NCBI GenBank assembly: GCA_900316415.1
Contig: ONCV01000003.1
Span: 1 to 64,000 of the forward strand
Length of the DNA: 64,000 nt
Source: an uncultured Eubacteriales bacterium
Lineage (GTDB): Bacteria; Bacillota; Clostridia; Christensenellales; Aristaeellaceae
Direction of reading: 5' to 3'
A program made the position numbers and the translations under genes. The notes beneath the pieces were generated by a model. The model was not told the origin of the DNA, did not search any database, and saw nothing but the letters and a program-made list of their open reading frames with translations. Shown piece after piece: positions 59,321-64,000 of the stretch; the stretch's first letter is position 1, and each line of letters begins with the position of its first letter.

Positions 59321-60616
59321 TTACAGGGGACATTTCTCCGAAAGAACGTGATGGACATAATGACGGACGCCGGATTTCATCTCCGCCATCGTCTGCCCCT
59401 GTCCCAGAAGCTTGTACTTATAGGTCGTCAGTCCGTCCAGCCCCATAGGCCCGCGGGCGTGGATCTTTCCGGTGGCAATGCCCACCTCCGCCCCCAGACC
59501 GTATACAAATCCATCCGCAAACCGGGTAGAGACATTCCGGTACACCCCGGCACTGTCCACCCGGTTCAGGAACTCCGCGGCGGCCCGGTCATCCTCCGTG
59601 ATGATGCAGTCCGTATGATGGGAACCGTAATGATTAATATGCCGGATGGCTTCCTGCAGGGACGGCACAATCCGGATGGAAAGAATCGCATCCAGATACT
59701 CCGTCCGCCAGTCCTCCTCGGTGGCCGGGACGCAGGAAATCAGCGACTGCACGGCTTCATCGCCCCGAATCTCCACGCCATGGTCGCGAAGAAGACCGGC
59801 AAAGGGAGGAAGGAAGGCTTCGGCGACAGCCTCATGCACCAGGAGGGTTTCCTCCGCATTGCAGACAGACAGATTCTGCACCTTGCTGTCCAACGCAACC
59901 TTCTTCGCCATCTCCAGATCGGCATACGCATCCACATAGACATGACAGATACCGTCCGCATGCCCCAGAACGGGAATCCGGCTGTGTTCCATGATATAGC
60001 GGACAAAGCTGTTGCTTCCCCGGGGAATGATCAGATCAATCAAATCGTCCTGCTTCAGCATTTCGGCCACGTCCTCCCGGGTCTCCAGCAGTTGAACCGC
60101 GTCCTCCGGAAGCCCGGCCTGAACCAGCGCGGACCGGACGGAGCGAAGCAGCGCCTGATTGGTGCGCAGGGCTTCCCGGCCTCCTTTCATCAGCGCCGCA
60201 TTGCCGCTCTTCAGGGCAAGGGACGAAATCTGGATCAGCGCGTCCGGACGGCTTTCAAAGATGACACCCAGAACACCGATGGGGCAGGTGACCCGGTAAA
60301 GCTTCAGCCCCTCGGTGATTTCATGGCAGAAAACCGTTTCTCCGACAGGATCCGGCAGGGCCGCGAGGGCGCGAAGCCCCTCCTGTACCTGAGCCAGCTT
60401 TTCCTCCCCGAATATCAGCCGGTGCAGCAGCGGAGCGGAAAGACCCTCCTGCTCCGCCTGGATCAGATCCTCGCGGTTGGCGGAGAAGATTTCCTTCCGA
60501 TCTGCGGCCAGCCGGTCCGCCAGCGTCAGCAGCGCCTGATTCCTGCTTTCCGGTGCAGAGACAGATAGGTCATAATAGGCATTTCGGCTCTGAATTGCCA
60601 TGGATCTCAGATCCAT
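59321..60616 (-). CDS. proA: Gamma-glutamyl phosphate reductase
   Basis: ProA reduces gamma-glutamyl phosphate with NADPH in proline synthesis. IGVLGVIFESRPDALIQI, LKSGNAALMKGG, LIIPRGSNSFV and the active-site Cys in NLSVCNAEETLLVH are all family marks. I choose the ATG at 60616, nine bases after AGGGG. One at 60622 is closer to the site than ideal. The frame stays open to 61342, but that is chance reading through smpB. No proB is next to it. Its promoter overlaps the smpB promoter. Confidence 0.95.
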   Translation of the reverse strand: MDLRSMAIQSRNAYYDLSVSAPESRNQALLTLADRLAADRKEIFSANREDLIQAEQEGLSAPLLHRLIFGEEKLAQVQEGLRALAALPDPVGETVFCHEITEGLKLYRVTCPIGVLGVIFESRPDALIQISSLALKSGNAALMKGGREALRTNQALLRSVRSALVQAGLPEDAVQLLETREDVAEMLKQDDLIDLIIPRGSNSFVRYIMEHSRIPVLGHADGICHVYVDAYADLEMAKKVALDSKVQNLSVCNAEETLLVHEAVAEAFLPPFAGLLRDHGVEIRGDEAVQSLISCVPATEEDWRTEYLDAILSIRIVPSLQEAIRHINHYGSHHTDCIITEDDRAAAEFLNRVDSAGVYRNVSTRFADGFVYGLGAEVGIATGKIHARGPMGLDGLTTYKYKLLGQGQTMAEMKSGVRHYVHHVLSEKCPL

Positions 60617-60667
60617 CCGCATCTTCCCCTTTCCTGCGGTTCCAGTGTATGATTCAACCGCCGGTTC

Positions 60668-60696
60668 AGTATAGCAGAGAAATGAAATATTGAAAA
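60668..60696 (-). promoter_or_regulatory. Promoter of proA, overlapping the smpB -35
   Basis: On the minus strand TTTTCA (60691-60696) and TATACT (60668-60673) have a 17-bp spacer. The -35 box covers five of the same bases as the rightward one. Confidence 0.6.
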
Positions 60697-60718
60697 GAGC
60701 GGAATCATCTGCTATAAT
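60690..60718 (+). promoter_or_regulatory. Promoter of smpB
   Basis: TTGAAA (60690-60695) and TATAAT (60713-60718) are spaced by 17 bp. AAGGAGG follows at 60726-60732. Confidence 0.85.
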
Positions 60719-60739
60719 TCCCTGGAAGGAGGTTTGAAC

Positions 60740-61207
60740 ATGCCGCATCAGCAGGGAATCAAGGTCATTGCGACCAACAAAAAGGCCTTCCATGACTATT
60801 TCGTGGAGGAAAGATATGAATGCGGCGTTGTGCTCTTTGGGACAGAGGTAAAAAGCGTCCGCCTGGGCAAGGTCAATCTGAAGGAAAGCTGGGCGCAGAT
60901 CCGAAAGGGCGAGGTCTGGGTCGAAGGGATGCACATCAGTCCCTACGAGCAGGGCAACATCTTTAACCGGGATCCGCTTCGGGCGAAGAAGTTGCTCCTT
61001 CACCGAAAGGAAATCCGCAAGCTGGACAGCCTGGTCATGCGGCAGGGGTACACACTGGTTCCGCTGGAGGTTTATCTCAAGGACGGACGCATGAAGGTGC
61101 AGCTCGGCCTGTGCAAGGGAAAGCAGCTGCATGACAAGCGGGACAGCATGGCGAAGCGGGATTCTGACCGGGAGATACAGCGGGCGCTGCGCAACCGGCA
61201 GAAATAA
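60740..61207 (+). CDS. smpB: SsrA-binding protein SmpB
   Basis: SmpB binds tmRNA and brings it to stalled ribosomes. [35 protein letters not shown] and the basic C-terminal tail ([19 protein letters not shown]) are diagnostic. ATG 60740 lies seven bases after AAGGAGG. The TTG at 60734 is less likely. The product has 155 residues. The tmRNA gene itself follows 63 bp later. Confidence 0.97.
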   Translation: MPHQQGIKVIATNKKAFHDYFVEERYECGVVLFGTEVKSVRLGKVNLKESWAQIRKGEVWVEGMHISPYEQGNIFNRDPLRAKKLLLHRKEIRKLDSLVMRQGYTLVPLEVYLKDGRMKVQLGLCKGKQLHDKRDSMAKRDSDREIQRALRNRQK

Positions 61208-61270
61208 GGCTTTCCGGAGAGAAGCGACGGCCATCCGGCAAGCGGAGATAGTTTGTGATATGCAAGATAT

Positions 61271-61615
61271 GGGGATGATCCGGTTTCGACGGGGATCACG
61301 AAGGCAGAATAAGCGAGCCGCGGCCCCTGTACCGCGCAACAACGGGGAAAAACAATAACTGACAACAGCAATTTTGCTTTCGCGGCGTAATGCCGCGCGT
61401 CGGCCCTGAGCGCCTGCGGCTCAGTCAGCCGGCGTCATTGACGCAGGGAACGAGCTTCGCTTAAGCTTTGCGGCGAAGTCCGTAATCATGAAGCTACCTG
61501 CCCCGCAGCCTTTCCGCGGGCGGCGGATGCAGGGAAACCAAATCACGGAATGCGCTCGGAGAAAGTTCTGCTGACGGTTCTTCGGACAGGGGTTCGACTC
61601 CCCTCATCTCCACCA
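61271..61615 (+). ncRNA. ssrA: tmRNA (transfer-messenger RNA)
   Basis: The 5' end GGGGATGATCCGGTTTCGAC and 3' end with TTCGACTCCCCTCATC plus encoded CCA form the tRNA-like domain (GGGGATG pairs with CATCTCC). The tag frame at 61346-61390 reads GKTITDNSNFAFAA then TAA, with the expected hydrophobic Ala-Ala end and a GKT start as in B. subtilis. Pseudoknot-rich GC stretches fill the middle. It lies directly behind smpB. Confidence 0.96.
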
Positions 61616-61617
61616 TC

Positions 61618-61647
61618 GCCGGTCAAATGAGTTTGGCCGGCTTTTTT
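61618..61647 (+). terminator. Terminator of ssrA
   Basis: GCCGGTCAAA and TTTGGCCGGC (one G-U pair) form the stem, followed by TTTTTT. Confidence 0.88.
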
Positions 61648-61747
61648 GTGCCCGATGGAAGCTACGGGCCATTCCAGCCGTTCCGGATCCGGGAGACGGA
61701 TATTCCGTTCTTGCCTTCTTCGCCTTCTATTTTTGCCTTCTTCACCC

Positions 61748-61776
61748 TTTCCAAAGACGGCTGTTTCTGTTATAAT
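61748..61776 (+). promoter_or_regulatory. Promoter of the mrnC-thyX-rlmB run
   Basis: TTTCCA (61748-61753) and TATAAT (61771-61776) are spaced by 17 bp. This places the mrnC start downstream, at 61810. Confidence 0.7.
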
Positions 61777-61809
61777 GGGCCGAAATCGAGAGGAGGGGCT
61801 CCGCAGGAC

Positions 61810-62256
61810 ATGCAGGAAGAATCGGAACAGAACGTGACGCAGCCGCCGCTGATGCACCCTTCGATGGACAGAAAGAGCACAGCGCTGCTCAACGCGCTGC
61901 AGCTGGCCTATATGGGGGATGCCGTCTGGGAAACGCTCATTCGTACCTGGCTGATTGAACGGAAAATGAACGTTCACCATATGCACCTGGAATGCGTCAG
62001 ACGGGTGAATGCCTCTGCGCAGGCCTCCGCCCTGAAGGTGATCCGCGATACGCTTTCCGAGGCGGAGCATGAAATTGTCCAGCGGGGGAGGAACGCACAC
62101 GCGAAGCATCCCTCGCCGAAAAACCAGGATCCTGCGGACTATGCGGAGGCCACGGGCTTTGAAGCCCTGATTGGTTTTCTGTATCTCACCGGGCAGCAGG
62201 AAAGACTTCGGGAAATCCGGGACTGCGTTCTGAACGCGAATGACAGGGCCATCTGA
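61810..62256 (+). CDS. mrnC: Mini-ribonuclease 3
   Basis: Mini-III is an RNase III-fold dimer without an RNA-binding domain that matures 23S rRNA. ALQLAYMGDAVWETLIR holds the catalytic Asp of the RNase III signature. The later YAEATGFEALIGFLYL has the second acidic pair. I start at ATG 61810. AGGAGG lies 13 bases upstream, a little far. Frame upstream of it would cross the promoter. The product has 148 residues. The order mrnC-thyX-rlmB is usual in Clostridia. Confidence 0.9.
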   Translation: MQEESEQNVTQPPLMHPSMDRKSTALLNALQLAYMGDAVWETLIRTWLIERKMNVHHMHLECVRRVNASAQASALKVIRDTLSEAEHEIVQRGRNAHAKHPSPKNQDPADYAEATGFEALIGFLYLTGQQERLREIRDCVLNANDRAI

Positions 62257-62301
62257 TGCACCCCGGGGACGGAAAAAGGAACGGAAAAGGAGATTGGCAC
62301 C

Positions 62302-63078
62302 ATGCCGGAGAGAAAGAAACTGAAGGTGGAATTGATACGCCACACGCTGAGCCCGGAGGAAACCATCGCCTTCGGCGCAAGGCTCTGTTACAGCCGTGCC
62401 ACCATTGGAGATCTGCGGGAACGCGTGGAAAAGAAGGATCAGCACCAGTTCATTGAGCGGCTGCTGGATATGGGGCATGAGAGCGTGCTGGAGCACGCCA
62501 GCTTTACCTTCGGCGTCGAAGGGGTCAGCAGGGTTTTGCTGGCCCAGTTGACCCGGCACCGGATGGCCAGCTTTTCCGTGCAGAGCCAGCGCTACGTAAG
62601 CTACGAAAATGGCTTCGGTTATATTCTGCCGCCCCGGATTGAAGCTCTGGGCGCGGATGCCGTGGCGGAGTATCAGCGGCAGATGGATCAGATGCAGATC
62701 TGGTACCAGGAATGGCAGGAAAAGCTCGGGAAGACCGGGGAGGGGACGAACGAAGACGCCCGATTTGTTCTGCCCAATGCCTGTGAAACCCGGTTGCTGA
62801 TGACCATGAACGCCCGGGAGCTTCGCCATTTTTTCCGTCTTCGGATGTGCAGCCGTGCCCAGTGGGAAATCCGGGAAATGGCCAGTGAGATGCACCGTCT
62901 CTGCCTGCAGGTGGCGCCGGCACTGTTTGCGGATGCCGGCCCGGCTTGCCTGCGGGGAAAATGTTCCGAAGGGGAAAAAACCTGCGGAAGAATGAATGAA
63001 ATCCGGAAGGAGCGGCAGGAACTGCTTTCTTCCCTGAACATGAAGGAAGATAATCTGGAAAAGCTGGAGGATAAATAA
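62302..63078 (+). CDS. thyX: FAD-dependent thymidylate synthase ThyX
   Basis: ThyX makes dTMP from dUMP using methylene-tetrahydrofolate and FAD/NADPH. The signature RHRMASFSVQSQR matches RHRxxSxxxxSxR. MGHESVLEHASFTFGVEGVS is the N-terminal mark, and LRHFFRLRMCSRAQWEIREM follows. The C-terminal 45 residues carry Cys (CLRGKCSEGEKTCGR) and a charged helix. ThyA was not seen in the window. Confidence 0.96.
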   Translation: MPERKKLKVELIRHTLSPEETIAFGARLCYSRATIGDLRERVEKKDQHQFIERLLDMGHESVLEHASFTFGVEGVSRVLLAQLTRHRMASFSVQSQRYVSYENGFGYILPPRIEALGADAVAEYQRQMDQMQIWYQEWQEKLGKTGEGTNEDARFVLPNACETRLLMTMNARELRHFFRLRMCSRAQWEIREMASEMHRLCLQVAPALFADAGPACLRGKCSEGEKTCGRMNEIRKERQELLSSLNMKEDNLEKLEDK

Positions 63079-63083
63079 AAGCC

Positions 63084-64000
63084 ATGGCCTACTATGAGAA
63101 CGCCCCCCAAAAAAGAAAAAAAGTAAACTATGCGGAGCAGGGAAGCTGGGAAGAGGAAGGCTCCCGCTACCGTGACCGGACGGAACGGAAAGGAGATGGC
63201 CCCCGGACGGGGCGGAGGAACTCCGCTTTCGGATCCGCCCGGGAGGATGGACCGGCAGGTCCGCGTTCCCGCAGACCATATTCAGGCGGAAAACGAAACT
63301 TCTCTGCGGAAGACCGGAACGGGGAGAAACGCTTCCGGGACGATCGGACGGAGGCTCCGCGCGAGTTCCGGGATCGGACCGGCTCCGCGCCGGACCGGCG
63401 GTTCCGGAGCCCGGAGGCGCGGCGTTCCCCGGAGCGGGAAAGGGAAGCGCCTCCGGAGCGGGCAAAGGGATACCGGGACTTTGAATACCGGGGACTGGCC
63501 CCGGAAAGCCTGAAGGAACGCGATGGTTTCCGTGCGGAGGATTCTGCGGATTCCGGAGACCGCATTCTGTGCGGGCGGAATCCCATTCGGGAAGCGCTGC
63601 GCAGCGGCAGGGAAATCGAAAAGCTGCTGGTGCAGAAGGGGGAACTGAACGGAACCGCCCGGGAAATCGTTCAGGAAGCCCGGGAAAAGAAAATCATGGT
63701 GCAGGAGGTCGACCGCCGCCGTCTGGATGAAATCGCCCTGCATCACCAGGGACTGATTGCCTTCGCCAGTGAGTACGCCTATGCAGAGGTCGACGAAATG
63801 CTGGAACTGGCCCGTCAGAAGCAGGAGGATCCCTTCCTGGTTATTCTGGACGGCGTGACCGATCCACATAATCTGGGAGCTATTATCCGGACGGCAGAAT
63901 GCGTCGGAGCTCATGGCGTCATTATCCCGCTGCACCGCAGCGTGGGCCTGACGCCATCCGCTGTGAAGGCCTCTGCCGGAGCGATTGAGCATATGAAGGT
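63084..64000 (+). CDS. rlmB: 23S rRNA 2'-O-methyltransferase RlmB/TrmH family, cut by the window edge
   Basis: The frame is open from ATG 63084 to the end. Residues from about 155 show the TrmH-family layout: DRILCGRNPIREALRSG (substrate-binding domain), then FLVILDGVTDPHNLGAIIRT, which is SPOUT motif 1. The C-terminal SAM knot lies beyond the window. The first about 150 residues are an unusual Arg/Asp/Glu/Pro-rich low-complexity segment absent from ordinary RlmB. GGAGG lies 13 bases upstream of the start, inside the thyX end. The enzyme would methylate a 23S rRNA ribose. Confidence 0.9.
   Translation, partial: MAYYENAPQKRKKVNYAEQGSWEEEGSRYRDRTERKGDGPRTGRRNSAFGSAREDGPAGPRSRRPYSGGKRNFSAEDRNGEKRFRDDRTEAPREFRDRTGSAPDRRFRSPEARRSPEREREAPPERAKGYRDFEYRGLAPESLKERDGFRAEDSADSGDRILCGRNPIREALRSGREIEKLLVQKGELNGTAREIVQEAREKKIMVQEVDRRRLDEIALHHQGLIAFASEYAYAEVDEMLELARQKQEDPFLVILDGVTDPHNLGAIIRTAECVGAHGVIIPLHRSVGLTPSAVKASAGAIEHMK

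Noticed and set aside
60617-61342. N-terminal extension of proA through the smpB region
   Set aside because: It would place about 240 residues without homology across a promoter and smpB. ProA has its normal length from 60616.
1-64000. CRISPR array or prophage
   Set aside because: No regularly spaced repeats with unique spacers, no cas genes and no phage structural genes were seen in the window.

Overview
This 64 kb window looks like chromosomal DNA of a GC-rich anaerobic Clostridia-type Firmicute. The evidence is AGGAGG-type ribosome sites, several TTG and GTG starts, an Rnf complex, pyruvate phosphate dikinase, a DUF4317 protein, the MEP isoprenoid pathway, a B. subtilis-like tmRNA tag and Firmicute synteny blocks (tlyA-nadK-argR-recN; spoVB/yabM-yabN-yabO; mrnC-thyX-rlmB). 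A Christensenellales-like origin is my guess and is not proven by the sequence.

Left part (1-12 kb) is accessory. It has an atypical tRNA-Arg, a transposase remnant preceded by repeated TCTAATCG words, and two secreted or MBL-fold genes. A visibly AT-richer leftward block (GNAT, methyltransferase, esterase, EamA transporter) follows, then a secreted histidine phosphatase and a P-loop kinase plus GH13_18 phosphorylase pair. From 11.4 to 14.8 kb a membrane HD-GYP cyclic-di-GMP protein is translationally coupled to a small secreted protein, which has a relative at 2.95 kb.

The centre (15-34 kb) starts with a RecD2 helicase fused to a DnaQ-like exonuclease. An MFS transporter with a coupled 40-residue ORF, a DegV/threonine-aldolase pair and DUF4317 come next. 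A long rightward run then carries pfkB, a GNAT, an alpha/beta hydrolase, a membrane-anchored Mur ligase, ddl, dxs, tlyA, nadK, argR and recN. This run links cell-wall precursor and isoprenoid supply to arginine control and recombination repair.

From 34 to 39 kb lies an Rnf operon, rnfC-D-E-A-B, with no rnfG between rnfD and rnfE. ppdK follows on its own strong promoter. Leftward lgt-serine hydrolase-recX faces rightward upp-dus, and the two sides share one palindromic -35 box. At 48-56 kb a leftward operon holds trkA-trkH-spoVB-yabN-rqcP-ispDF. It is divergent from a ktrB-ktrA pair whose ribosome-site ATG is out of frame with the KtrB body. The right end has tRNA-Leu, rluB-proA, smpB and ssrA (tmRNA), then mrnC-thyX-rlmB, the last cut by the window edge.

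Promoters were called by eye from -35/-10 hexamers at 16-19 bp spacing. Terminators were called from GC stems followed by T runs. Gene functions rest on recognised motifs, not on database searches.
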